In this document: positions 1-7,365 of the stretch, piece by piece
Layout: each line of letters opens with the position of its first letter
How positions within the stretch are numbered: the first letter of the stretch is position 1
Origin: Candidatus Bathyarchaeota archaeon
GTDB lineage: Archaea > Thermoproteota > Bathyarchaeia > TCS64
DNA length: 10,732 bases
Assembly: GCA_937877765.1 (NCBI GenBank)
Contig: CALGBN010000360.1
Coordinates: 1 to 10,732 of the forward strand
Direction of reading: 5' to 3'
Translations under genes and position numbers: made by a program
Notes under the pieces: generated by a model
What the model was told of the DNA's origin: nothing
Databases searched by the model: none
What the model saw: only the letters and a program-made list of their open reading frames with translations

Positions 1-2276
1 CTGTTTATGTTGTATATATTCAGCCTTTCCGCGCCTATACCCAGTACATCCAATGTTTTCTTCAGATAAGCCACTCTTTCCTCAGCTTTCTTACTTCCGT
101 CAATATAGTGACACTGGTCCTCTGGACAGGCGAAGATCACGACACCATCTGCGCCCTGATCAAATGCCTTCATCAAGTGAAGTGCATCTAATCTTCCACT
201 GCATGGCACTTTGAGCACCCTAATGTTCTCGGGAACACTCATGCCCAACTGTCCGGCTATCTCAGCCGCGTAACCAGCTGCGCCTTCACAGGCAAACGCT
301 ACGATAACAGGCTCATCCCTGTCTTCTAGCCACTTAGTGGGCTTCAATAAGCCCTCAATGGCTGGTAGTACTTGTTCGTCTCTGAATAGTCTCAACTGCA
401 TTGCAGCTACTGGACATGTCGCTGCGCAGATTCCACAACCTGTACATGCTTCTACATTTACTATGGGTAATCCGAAGTCGCTCCATGTTATTGCCTCGAA
501 TGGACAGGCTGATGCACATGCACCACAGCCCACACAGACATCCTCGTCTACTATTGCCTTTGTTAGCTCTACCTCGATCTCTTTCTTGTTGAGGATGCTT
601 GAGGCTTTGTTTGTAGCGAATAGTACCTCGTTGAGAGCGTGCTGTATGTCCATTGGTCCTTGGCATGCTCCACAGATGTATACGCCGTTGATGTTTGTCT
701 CTACTGGGCTCAGCTTGGGGTGCTTCTCGTTCAAGAAACCGTCAAGGCTCAGATCTAAACCGATTGCTTTGGCTAGCTCCTCGTTGCCCTTGGAGGGTTC
801 CATGCCGTTGCTGAGAACCACCATGTCTACTGGTAGCTGGACGTCCTTGTTGTCCTCGTCCTTGTAGTGGAACACCAAGCCGTTGGATGTCTCTGATACA
901 TCTTCAGCTTCTCCACGGATCAGCTTTACTCCTCGTTCCTGTGCCTCGTAGTAGAAGCGTTCATAGTCCTTGCCATTGAGCCTGATATCCTTGTGAAGTA
1001 TTGTGATGTCGATGTCTGGCCACCGTTTCTTGATATCCAGAGCGTGCTTCACAGCGATTCCACAGCATATCCTGCTACAGTACTCGTGGATACGTGGCTC
1101 TCGGCTACCAACACACTGAACCATAACCAGTTTCTCGGGTTTCTCACCGTCGCTAATCTTTCTAATGGTTCCAGCGGTAGGTCCACTCATATCAAGAAGC
1201 CTTGCGAGTTCAAGCTGTGTGATAACGTCACGGTTTTCCCCATACATGTAGTTGCCCGTTGGGTCGTACATCTCGAATCCTGTGGCAACGATTACTGTGC
1301 CGACTTTGAGGGTTTCCTCTTTGGGCTTCATATTTAGCTCTATGGCGTCTACTGGGCATGCCTTGGCTAGGTCTTCAGCGTTTTCACAGTGTTCACGATC
1401 CATGTATGGGATTCTTGGTAGGCTCTGATTGTTTGGGATGTAGACTGCTTTTCTCATGCTGAGTCCCATATCGAACTCGTTGGGTGTCTCTCCCTCACAT
1501 AATTCCATGCATTTTCCGCAGCCTATGCATTTCTCTGGGTTGATGTATCTTGGCTGTGTCTCGATGATGGCTCTGAAGTTGCCTACTACTCCTACGAGTC
1601 GTTTCAACTCGCTTAATGTGTGAACATGTACGTTGGGTTCCTTGGTTACTGGGCTCCTGTACATGCAGCGTCGGTGAAGTTCACCCTCGAATGGCATGAT
1701 ACAGTTTCCACAATCCATGGATGGGAAGCAGGTACCGAGTTGTGGTGTTTTACCGCCCATAAATGGCTGTTTCTCGACTATGTGCACATCATAACCCATG
1801 TCAGCTAGCCTTGTGGCTGCCTCCATGCCTACTAGTCCACCACCGATAACCAGTGCTGATTGCTCGACAGGTATCTTCTGTACCTTGATCTCTTCTAGGC
1901 TTGTGACGCGATTTACCGCAGCCCTTAGGAGTATCTTTGATTTCTCAGCGATTAGCTCGTTTTCTGTTTCTGCGCTGCATAGCTCGCTGATGTCAACTAC
2001 CTCGATTAGGTATTTGTTGATGCCAACGTCAATTGCTGCGTGTTTGTATGCTTCCTTGAAGATTCTTGGGCGGCATGAGGCGAAAACGACTCTATCTACA
2101 TTATTGGTAGTGATCCACATTTTGAAGTTCTCTAGGTCTTTGTCTGTTGGACCGTAGTATCCTGAGTCTACCGCTACTACGTTTGGAAGTGTCTCGGCGT
2201 ATACTGCTAGTCCGCCGATTTTTGCTCCTGTGTCGGGGCTTGTTCCCCATGGGCTGATTATTACTCCTACCTTCAT
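1..2276 (-). CDS. hdrA: HdrA-like flavoprotein fused to an MvhD domain, partial (3' end off window)
   Basis: Cytoplasmic iron-sulfur flavoprotein related to heterodisulfide reductase subunit A. The frame is open for 758 codons from ATG 2276 to the window edge, so probably only the last few dozen residues are missing. The start is 2 nt after the upstream stop, with GAGGAGGC 6 nt before it. Visible parts: an HdrA N-terminal domain (about 1-125); an FAD Rossmann motif IGGGLVG (144-150); an inserted ferredoxin region with CIGCGKCMELC (250-260) and a degenerate second half (C297, C307); the HdrA signature CVGSR plus YCSRICC (388-405); two C-terminal [4Fe-4S] motifs (CVGCGACASAC 581-591, CTGCGICAATC 611-621); and an MvhD-like domain from about 656 (C663, C692, C717, C722). 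Oddities: the usual N-terminal CxCG and the Cys near 40 are absent (ISPWGT, GYYGP), the fourth MvhD position is Ala666 instead of Cys, and the GPKDIP-type flavin loop reads GPMDIQ (540-545). QmoB or another HdrA paralogue are alternative family labels. Confidence 0.9.
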   Translation of the reverse strand, partial: MKVGVIISPWGTSPDTGAKIGGLAVYAETLPNVVAVDSGYYGPTDKDLENFKMWITTNNVDRVVFASCRPRIFKEAYKHAAIDVGINKYLIEVVDISELCSAETENELIAEKSKILLRAAVNRVTSLEEIKVQKIPVEQSALVIGGGLVGMEAATRLADMGYDVHIVEKQPFMGGKTPQLGTCFPSMDCGNCIMPFEGELHRRCMYRSPVTKEPNVHVHTLSELKRLVGVVGNFRAIIETQPRYINPEKCIGCGKCMELCEGETPNEFDMGLSMRKAVYIPNNQSLPRIPYMDREHCENAEDLAKACPVDAIELNMKPKEETLKVGTVIVATGFEMYDPTGNYMYGENRDVITQLELARLLDMSGPTAGTIRKISDGEKPEKLVMVQCVGSREPRIHEYCSRICCGIAVKHALDIKKRWPDIDITILHKDIRLNGKDYERFYYEAQERGVKLIRGEAEDVSETSNGLVFHYKDEDNKDVQLPVDMVVLSNGMEPSKGNEELAKAIGLDLSLDGFLNEKHPKLSPVETNINGVYICGACQGPMDIQHALNEVLFATNKASSILNKKEIEVELTKAIVDEDVCVGCGACASACPFEAITWSDFGLPIVNVEACTGCGICAATCPVAAMQLRLFRDEQVLPAIEGLLKPTKWLEDRDEPVIVAFACEGAAGYAAEIAGQLGMSVPENIRVLKVPCSGRLDALHLMKAFDQGADGVVIFACPEDQCHYIDGSKKAEERVAYLKKTLDVLGIGAERLNIYNIN

Positions 2277-2278
2277 CG

Positions 2279-4534
2279 TTATGCCTCCTCCACCTTTTTC
2301 ATCAATTCACCTAACTCCGTGGTGAATTGGCTTACCATCGTACCACTGGACTCTAGCACCTTGATTGGTGTGTGTATTTTCGCTGTCTTGAAGAAGTCAG
2401 CGATGATCTCCATTTGTCCCTTGACACGCTTGTCTCCCTTCAGGAAGTGACAGCGCTCTTTTACACATCCTACCAGCATGACACCGTCTGCACCTTTCTT
2501 GACGCCGTTTAAGACGTTTCTGAGACTCAGATTGCTCATGCAGTTTACATAGACCGGTACAAAGCTACTGCTGTATGTGGATTTTGTGAATCCAGCCGTG
2601 TCCATCAGGTTGTAGCCACAGTCATCACAGATGAAGCCAAGTACGATTGGTTTGTCCTGTTTCTCGGATAATATTGCTTCTACTTGTGCATCGATTACAT
2701 CATAGCCAAAGCTTGGTGTGTTTAATGCTCTTGTTGGACAACTGCTTACACAGAGTCCACAGCTTTGACATAGTAGTGGGTCAAACTCTGGGAAGCCGTC
2801 TTCTGGGATTGTGATTGCCTCGTATGGGCAGACGCTTCTACAGATTCCACACTTTCCACAGTTATCCTCATTCACTACTGGGTGGTTCACCTTCTTCTCA
2901 AGGTGTGTCCGCATATAGTTAGCTCCCATAAAAGCAGCCGCACCTGCCTGTGCTATGCTGTCTGGGATGTTCTTGGGTCCAGTAGCAGTTCCAGCTATGA
3001 ATACGCCGGGTGCTCTTGTGGTGATGTTTGCTACCTTCTCGTCTATCTCCTTGTAGAACCCTGAGTCGGTTAGCTCGACATTGAATAACTCTGCTAGTTC
3101 CTCTGAGCCTTTGCTTGGCTTCATTCCTGTACTGAGCACAAGCATGTCTGCGTCTAGTGTCTTGGTTCTCCCCATTCCGTCAGTGTAGGTGATGCCTAGT
3201 CCATCACCCTGTGGAGAAACATTATCGATGTCTCCATGAATGAAGTTGACGCCCATTTCCTTGGTGTCATTGTAAAGTGACTCGAAACCATATCCGCTTG
3301 CCCTGATATCCCTGTATAGTACAGTAATCTCGGCTGATGGATCACGCTGACTCTTAATCACGCCAGCATGCTTTATCGCCGCCATACAACAATACTTGCT
3401 ACAATATGACTGATACTCTTGGTCTCGGCTTCCGACACACTGAACCATCACGATTTTCTTTGGTGCCTTAGCGTCACTCGGACGAGCTACGATTCCACCT
3501 GTTGGTCCGAATGGGTCAAGTAGTCTTGCTAGCTGGTACTGGGTGATTACGTTGTTCAATCCGTAGCCCCACTTGGGGATACCGCTGGGATCAAAGTCCT
3601 CAAAACCAGTTGCTAGTACAACGGAGCCTACCTCGATGGTCTTTTCTCCAGCTTCTTCCATGATGTTCATCAATGCTGCGGGGTAGACGCTTGTACAGTT
3701 TCCACATTTGCTGTTTACAACATGCTTTAACTGTGCCTTTGTAGGTCCATCACTGTATACTAAATCATATTTTCCGGATGCGTTGGGAATAATCTCTACT
3801 GGTTGTCCCTTACCTTTCTTAGCTGATAGGTCAAGTTCTACTGGTTTCTTTGAGTATGTTACCTTGAATCCAGTTGGGTTTCGTTCTACTTCTTTTACTG
3901 TGCTGCTTACATGGTACTCGATGCCGGGTTTTGTGAGTAACTCGATCATTCTTGGACCACGTAGACACATTGTACAGTCCTCTTCTGGGTAGGTCTTGCT
4001 GATTAGTGACATTGCACCGCCGATAGCTGGGCTTCTCTCGATTACATGAACCTTGAAGCCTTGATCAGCTAGCTCTGATGCCGCTGTAAGCCCAGCTACA
4101 CCTCCTCCGACAACGAGTGCTTCATTAGATCGCTCGTAGGTCATGGTTTCTAGTGGCTGTGCCGCCTTGACCTTGGCTACAGCTGCCTTCAACAGCATCT
4201 TGGCTTTCTGGGTCGCCTCTGATTTGTCGAGATGAACATACGCGATCTGCTCTTTGGCGTTCACCAAGGCATAGTTATCCTCGGGTAATCCAGCCGTTTT
4301 CATGGCGATCTCGATGGGTTTACTGCAAACGCTTCTCGTACAGGCGAATACAACTAGTCTTTCCGCGCCTTTCATCGCCTTTACCAGTGCATCCTTGTCA
4401 CCTGTGGTGCAGAGAGCCTTCATTGTGATTGTTTCTTTTACACCCTCAAGGGTATGCACATATGCAGAAAGTGCCTTGTAATCTATTTTATCGTTCAATG
4501 CGTCGCCGCATGTACAGAAAATTACCTTAGTCAT
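2279..4534 (-). CDS. hdrA: HdrA-like flavoprotein fused to an MvhD domain
   Basis: Second, complete HdrA-MvhD fusion (751 aa; HdrA alone is usually about 650, so the extra length is the C-terminal domain). In HdrA complexes this subunit carries FAD and can split electron pairs; a fused MvhD domain would receive them from the hydrogenase. Visible parts: N-terminal domain with CTCG (7-10), C42, C65 and C70; FAD motif VGGGVAG (142-148); DCTMC (186-190); CVGSR plus YCSKYCC (366-383); the flavin loop GPKNIPDSIAQ (519-529), close to the family norm; two ferredoxin motifs (CGKCGICRSVC 559-569, CQSCGLCVSSC 589-599); and an MvhD domain with CDDC (636-639), C665, C690 and C695. The inserted ferredoxin domain is reduced to CGNCTSVYP (277-285), with Tyr where a Cys is expected. 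ATG follows the mvhA stop codon with no gap, and GGGAGG lies 8 nt upstream. It is the copy more likely to keep a working flavin site. Confidence 0.93.
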   Translation of the reverse strand: MTKVIFCTCGDALNDKIDYKALSAYVHTLEGVKETITMKALCTTGDKDALVKAMKGAERLVVFACTRSVCSKPIEIAMKTAGLPEDNYALVNAKEQIAYVHLDKSEATQKAKMLLKAAVAKVKAAQPLETMTYERSNEALVVGGGVAGLTAASELADQGFKVHVIERSPAIGGAMSLISKTYPEEDCTMCLRGPRMIELLTKPGIEYHVSSTVKEVERNPTGFKVTYSKKPVELDLSAKKGKGQPVEIIPNASGKYDLVYSDGPTKAQLKHVVNSKCGNCTSVYPAALMNIMEEAGEKTIEVGSVVLATGFEDFDPSGIPKWGYGLNNVITQYQLARLLDPFGPTGGIVARPSDAKAPKKIVMVQCVGSRDQEYQSYCSKYCCMAAIKHAGVIKSQRDPSAEITVLYRDIRASGYGFESLYNDTKEMGVNFIHGDIDNVSPQGDGLGITYTDGMGRTKTLDADMLVLSTGMKPSKGSEELAELFNVELTDSGFYKEIDEKVANITTRAPGVFIAGTATGPKNIPDSIAQAGAAAFMGANYMRTHLEKKVNHPVVNEDNCGKCGICRSVCPYEAITIPEDGFPEFDPLLCQSCGLCVSSCPTRALNTPSFGYDVIDAQVEAILSEKQDKPIVLGFICDDCGYNLMDTAGFTKSTYSSSFVPVYVNCMSNLSLRNVLNGVKKGADGVMLVGCVKERCHFLKGDKRVKGQMEIIADFFKTAKIHTPIKVLESSGTMVSQFTTELGELMKKVEEA

Positions 4535-5935
4535 CTAAGAAACCTCCCTTACCTCGACCATTTTACCATCCACTTTCAGGTCAAAATCAACCATATGGAC
4601 ACTGCAGCTTGTGCATGGGTCATAGGCTCTTACTATTTTTTCCAGTCTCCAGCATGCTTCTGCTCGCTTCTTTTTGTCAGCGAACTCTGAGGCGTATATC
4701 TTGGCGTTTGCGTACAGGTCATGTTGTATTAAGGGGTGGTTGTAGGTTGTCGGTGCCATGATGTTAGCGTATCTGATCAAACCATTATCGTCGATTACAT
4801 AATGGTGTGTCAATACACCTCTTGGAGCCTCTATAAATGATGCTCCTTCTCCACCTCTACTCTTTACAGGCTTCCTTATGTCTGTGGAGGTAATCTGTGG
4901 GTCTTCCAGCATCTGGAGTACTTCCTCCTGTCCTGCGATTAGCTCGGGGATTCTTGCAAGGTTGAAGCCTTGTACCTGTAAGCAGGGTCTTGGGAATAGT
5001 TTGAGGTATCTTTCCTCGTATTCATGTGCTACAGGCCATGGTAGCTTGCTTGCTACGTTGAGTCTGGCTAGTGGTCCTACTCTGAGGTTTCCGTTTACCC
5101 CCTCGGGTTTATAGTAGGGTACCTTTGTGCTGCTGTGCTCCCAAACAGCCTCTTGAATATAATTGTAATAGTAGTTGGTGTCAAATTTGACGACCTCTTT
5201 TCCTGTACCTGAGATGATGCGCCCCTTGCCATCATATACATCATAGTGGTCGTCTGGTCCATTGACCAAACCCATAAAGTTTGTCTCTAGGTCTGGGAAC
5301 TGGCTGCAAACCAGTGAGTCTTTCTCGTAGACATCGAACACGAAATCGGCGTAGACCTTCATAAGCTCCAATACTTCTTTTCCTTCTTCCAGAAGCTCTC
5401 TTCTACGCTCCTCCTTCAAAGCGAGAGTCTGTCCTCCGGGTACTGATGTGACTACTTGGACGATTCTTCCACCCGATGCTTCAACCACCTTGTTACCATA
5501 GGCATGAATCTTCAACGCCGCCTTTCCGATCTCAGGGTACTTGCCCATCAATGCGATGAAGTTGCGTCCATCCTCTGGTAATCCAATAAGGTCTGGTACC
5601 GCTAGGAAGGCGCTGTGGAGGCTATGGCTTGTGACGTAGCCTCCTGCGTTCATCAAGCGTCTGAGTTTGATGGCTGTTTCTGTGGGGGTTACACCCCATG
5701 CGTTTTCGATGGCTTTGACTGATGCGAGGTGGTGGCTTACGTAGCATATGCCACAGATTCTCTGGGTGAGTCTTGGTGCTTCTTCTGCTCTTTTTCCTGT
5801 TAGTAGGTATTCGAAGAAGCGGGGGGCGACTGTGATCTGGAATTTCAGGTCTTTTAGTTCATTGTTTTCTACTTCTACCTTGATCTTGCCCATTCCCTCG
5901 ATTCTTGTTAGTGGGTCTATCTCTACTTTGGTCAC
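4535..5935 (-). CDS. mvhA: [NiFe] hydrogenase large subunit, MvhA-like (group 3c type)
   Basis: Catalytic subunit that would hold the NiFe(CN)2CO site and interconvert H2 with protons and electrons in the cytoplasm. The four metal-binding Cys are present: RICGIC (C61, C64) and DPCTSC (C441, C444), with His447 as the expected processing site and a 19-residue C-terminal tail after it that a maturation endopeptidase would remove. RIEG (11-14) and the context EEAPR-x3-RICGIC resemble methanogen MvhA, as does the coupling to hdrA genes. At 466 aa the length fits the family. The start is GTG, overlapping the small-subunit stop (GTGA), with AGGAGG 8 nt upstream. Oddities: RIEGM replaces the common RIEGH, and RFFE (39-42) replaces the RGxE signature, although Glu42 of that proton-transfer motif is kept with the usual spacing to the Cys pair. 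No maturation genes are in view. Confidence 0.95.
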   Translation of the reverse strand: MTKVEIDPLTRIEGMGKIKVEVENNELKDLKFQITVAPRFFEYLLTGKRAEEAPRLTQRICGICYVSHHLASVKAIENAWGVTPTETAIKLRRLMNAGGYVTSHSLHSAFLAVPDLIGLPEDGRNFIALMGKYPEIGKAALKIHAYGNKVVEASGGRIVQVVTSVPGGQTLALKEERRRELLEEGKEVLELMKVYADFVFDVYEKDSLVCSQFPDLETNFMGLVNGPDDHYDVYDGKGRIISGTGKEVVKFDTNYYYNYIQEAVWEHSSTKVPYYKPEGVNGNLRVGPLARLNVASKLPWPVAHEYEERYLKLFPRPCLQVQGFNLARIPELIAGQEEVLQMLEDPQITSTDIRKPVKSRGGEGASFIEAPRGVLTHHYVIDDNGLIRYANIMAPTTYNHPLIQHDLYANAKIYASEFADKKKRAEACWRLEKIVRAYDPCTSCSVHMVDFDLKVDGKMVEVREVS

Positions 5936-6801
5936 TTGTTTCGCCTCCTAGCTATCTCGCTGAGAATAGACTCAGCGTATGTGAATCTGTATAATTGGCC
6001 AACATATGTCTCGACGCTGAACTCATCTTTTAGCTGGTTCAGTAACCCGGTCATGGCGTCAATCATCGCCATACCTTGATCAGTTACATCTAGACATGCT
6101 CCACGGCAACCCTCACAAGTGTTTCCACTCGTGGGGCAGGGTGCTCCGCAGCCACCCATAGTGGCTGGGCCCATACAGAAGAAGCCTTGCTCAAGTAGGC
6201 ATCTGTCTGGGTCTGGTATCTCCTCGTGTATTCGTTTGAGCTCTGGCTCATATACGCCGAGTCTTTCCTTTGGGCAGTCATCACATACCTGCGTCGAGTT
6301 GTACTTCGGTATCTCTCCGCTCAGCAAGGTTGTTAATGTGTATGCGATGTCTGTTACCTCTGGTGGGCAACCGGGTATGATGAAATCTACCTTCACAAAG
6401 TCCTTGATAGGATGCTGCTCATCTAGTGAAACAAGGTGAGTTGGAATAGTACCCTTATCAGTTCCTCTCCAGTTATTGTAGATAGTGTTCATAAGCTCGG
6501 GACCAGGTTTGAGGTTCGCGAGCCCGGGGATACCTCCGAAGGCGGCGCATGCGCCTAGCGCGATAACGACGCCTGATTTTTCACGTATCTCCTTTATGAT
6601 TTCCTCTTCGTGGGTATTTCTGATCCCGCCCTCTACGATAGCTACGTCAATTTTATCTGGTATCTCCTTAGCATCGATAAGAGTAGGTGCATAGATGAGC
6701 TCGTTTGCTGCAAGCACCTCTACTAGCGTCTCGTGGAGCCCTACGGCGGCTACTTGGCATCCGCTGTCTCCTGCGAGCCCTATTAGTAATATTCTGGCCA
6801 T
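5932..6801 (-). CDS. mvhG: [NiFe] hydrogenase small subunit, MvhG-like, with Asp at a proximal-cluster ligand position
   Basis: Electron-transfer subunit of 289 aa pairing with the MvhA-like subunit encoded next. It should carry three iron-sulfur clusters. The proximal cluster region is DSGC (12-15), GACAAFGG (84-90 area, C85) and PGCPPE (C145). The next cluster has CDDC (173-176), C201 and C209. The last has C218, C222, C229 and C232, with an additional C236. The motif CLLEQGFFCMGPAT is typical of MvhG/FrhG. In nearly all small subunits the first motif is CxGC; here codon GAC gives Asp12. No signal peptide is present, so the enzyme is cytoplasmic. It is the first gene of the operon, overlapping mvhA by 4 nt, with 189 bp of non-coding DNA upstream. 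The Shine-Dalgarno match is weak (AGGGCAG). The family assignment is firm; how the cluster is bound is inferred. Confidence 0.94.
   Translation of the reverse strand: MARILLIGLAGDSGCQVAAVGLHETLVEVLAANELIYAPTLIDAKEIPDKIDVAIVEGGIRNTHEEEIIKEIREKSGVVIALGACAAFGGIPGLANLKPGPELMNTIYNNWRGTDKGTIPTHLVSLDEQHPIKDFVKVDFIIPGCPPEVTDIAYTLTTLLSGEIPKYNSTQVCDDCPKERLGVYEPELKRIHEEIPDPDRCLLEQGFFCMGPATMGGCGAPCPTSGNTCEGCRGACLDVTDQGMAMIDAMTGLLNQLKDEFSVETYVGQLYRFTYAESILSEIARRRNK
5944..5949 (-). promoter_or_regulatory. Ribosome binding site for the mvhA-like gene
   Basis: On the minus strand the bases read AGGAGG, 8 nt before GTG at 5935-5933. The site lies inside the last codons of the small-subunit gene. It supports GTG as the true start of the large subunit, since the next residues TKVEIDPLTRIEG are the family N-terminus. 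Confidence 0.75.
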
Positions 6802-6920
6802 TTTTTCACTGCCCTTTTTAGACTAACCCCAGCTGCGTCAATCTGTGTATGATACGCCCCTCCACATTTTTATGGTTGTTTTTGAGCACACTGGGAATCT
6901 ATAACCAATCTAAATGTAAT

Positions 6921-6935
6921 AATATATGATTTTCG
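6921..6935 (-). promoter_or_regulatory. Candidate BRE/TATA promoter of the hydrogenase-hdrA operon
   Basis: Read on the minus strand, CGAAAAT is followed by CATATATT, a good match to an archaeal BRE plus TATA box. Initiation about 25 nt downstream would be near 6899 and leave a leader of roughly 100 nt before ATG 6801. A second A/T-rich candidate, CCATAAAAATG at 6864-6874, would give a leader of about 40 nt. Sequence alone cannot choose between them. Confidence 0.4.
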
Positions 6936-6943
6936 TCCGGCTT

Positions 6944-6953
6944 ATTGTACAAT
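6944..6953. promoter_or_regulatory. Perfect 10-bp palindrome, possible operator
   Basis: ATTGTACAAT is its own reverse complement. It sits 8 bp beyond the BRE candidate of the hydrogenase operon on the upstream side, where an archaeal activator or repressor dimer could bind. No regulator gene is nearby. A 10-bp palindrome in A/T-rich DNA can occur by chance. Confidence 0.3.
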
Positions 6954-6962
6954 GTTGCTTTT

Positions 6963-6985
6963 ATAATGGTTGTAAATACCATTAT
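6963..6985. repeat. Inverted repeat, 8-bp arms with 7-bp spacer
   Basis: ATAATGGT and ACCATTAT are perfect reverse complements separated by TGTAAAT. The repeat begins 5 bp beyond the stop codon of the UPF0201 gene and upstream of the hydrogenase promoter candidate. It could be an operator or a hairpin at the 3' end of the upstream transcript. No U-run follows on the minus strand, which argues against a classic terminator. Confidence 0.45.
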
Positions 6986-6990
6986 TGCTA

Positions 6991-7365
6991 TTATTTACAG
7001 ATAAAAGTGATTACTTGCTCAATGTCGCCCCTAATCTGAACCTGTATGGGTCCCATGGGGTCCTCGTTGGTTAAGTTTAGAGAAACATGCCCAGCGTAGG
7101 CAGCTTGCCGGTTCAACCCGAAACTTAGGTAGTTTTCCTTTGTCCAACGAGTTAGTGTATTGTTTAATGTGGTTCTGATTCTGTCTTGAGCGATTCTTGA
7201 TCTAAAGTCTCTTAGACTTTCAGGTTCTTCGAGTTTCGCTGTGATTAACGATTCTTCCTTGTTATGGTCTAATTGAATGTTGCCGAACAGGTTATGTATC
7301 GCTTTTTTAACTTTCTCAGGATCTTCCGTTGGCTGTAACTGTGCCTTGATCTTTATGCTGGTCAT
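6991..7365 (-). CDS. UPF0201 family protein (predicted RNA-binding fold)
   Basis: Small archaeal protein of 124 aa, the usual size for UPF0201. Recognised by the N-terminal strand followed by PTEDPEKVKKAI (12-23), the central SLRDFRSRIAQDRIR (50-64), LNRQAAYAG (84-92) and the C-terminal GPIQVQI (105-111). Proteins of this family have an RNA-binding-like alpha/beta fold; their cellular role is not established to my knowledge. The start ATG overlaps the UPF0200 stop (TAATG). In Archaeoglobus the two families are one polypeptide (the UPF0200/UPF0201 protein AF_1395), so the pair here is the split form of a functional unit. It ends the minus-strand gene group. No catalytic residues can be named. 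Confidence 0.88.
   Translation of the reverse strand: MTSIKIKAQLQPTEDPEKVKKAIHNLFGNIQLDHNKEESLITAKLEEPESLRDFRSRIAQDRIRTTLNNTLTRWTKENYLSFGLNRQAAYAGHVSLNLTNEDPMGPIQVQIRGDIEQVITFICK

Noticed and set aside
337..2157. Several plus-strand open frames of 60-176 codons opposite the left HdrA gene
   Set aside because: They lie antisense to a continuous 758-codon minus-strand frame with clear HdrA motifs. Their compositions are Ser/Leu-rich with no recognisable domain, as expected from antisense shadows.
1..2276. Possible frameshift, pseudogene or stop-codon readthrough in the left HdrA gene because of its missing cluster cysteines
   Set aside because: The frame was read codon by codon from 2276 to the edge without any stop, and all downstream motifs stay in register. 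The missing Cys are substitutions, not lost segments.
4535..4617. Selenocysteine in the hydrogenase large subunit, as in some methanogen VhuU subunits
   Set aside because: Both positions of the C-terminal DPCxxC motif are ordinary Cys codons (C441, C444), and no in-frame TGA occurs there.
6963..6985. Inverted repeat as an intrinsic terminator of the UPF0201 transcript
   Set aside because: No U-run follows the hairpin in the direction of transcription, and archaeal termination relies mainly on U-tracts. It is listed only as a repeat and possible operator.
6802..6990. Small RNA or small protein gene in the intergenic spacer
   Set aside because: No C/D box pair, tRNA-like fold or credible short open frame with a ribosome binding site was seen.
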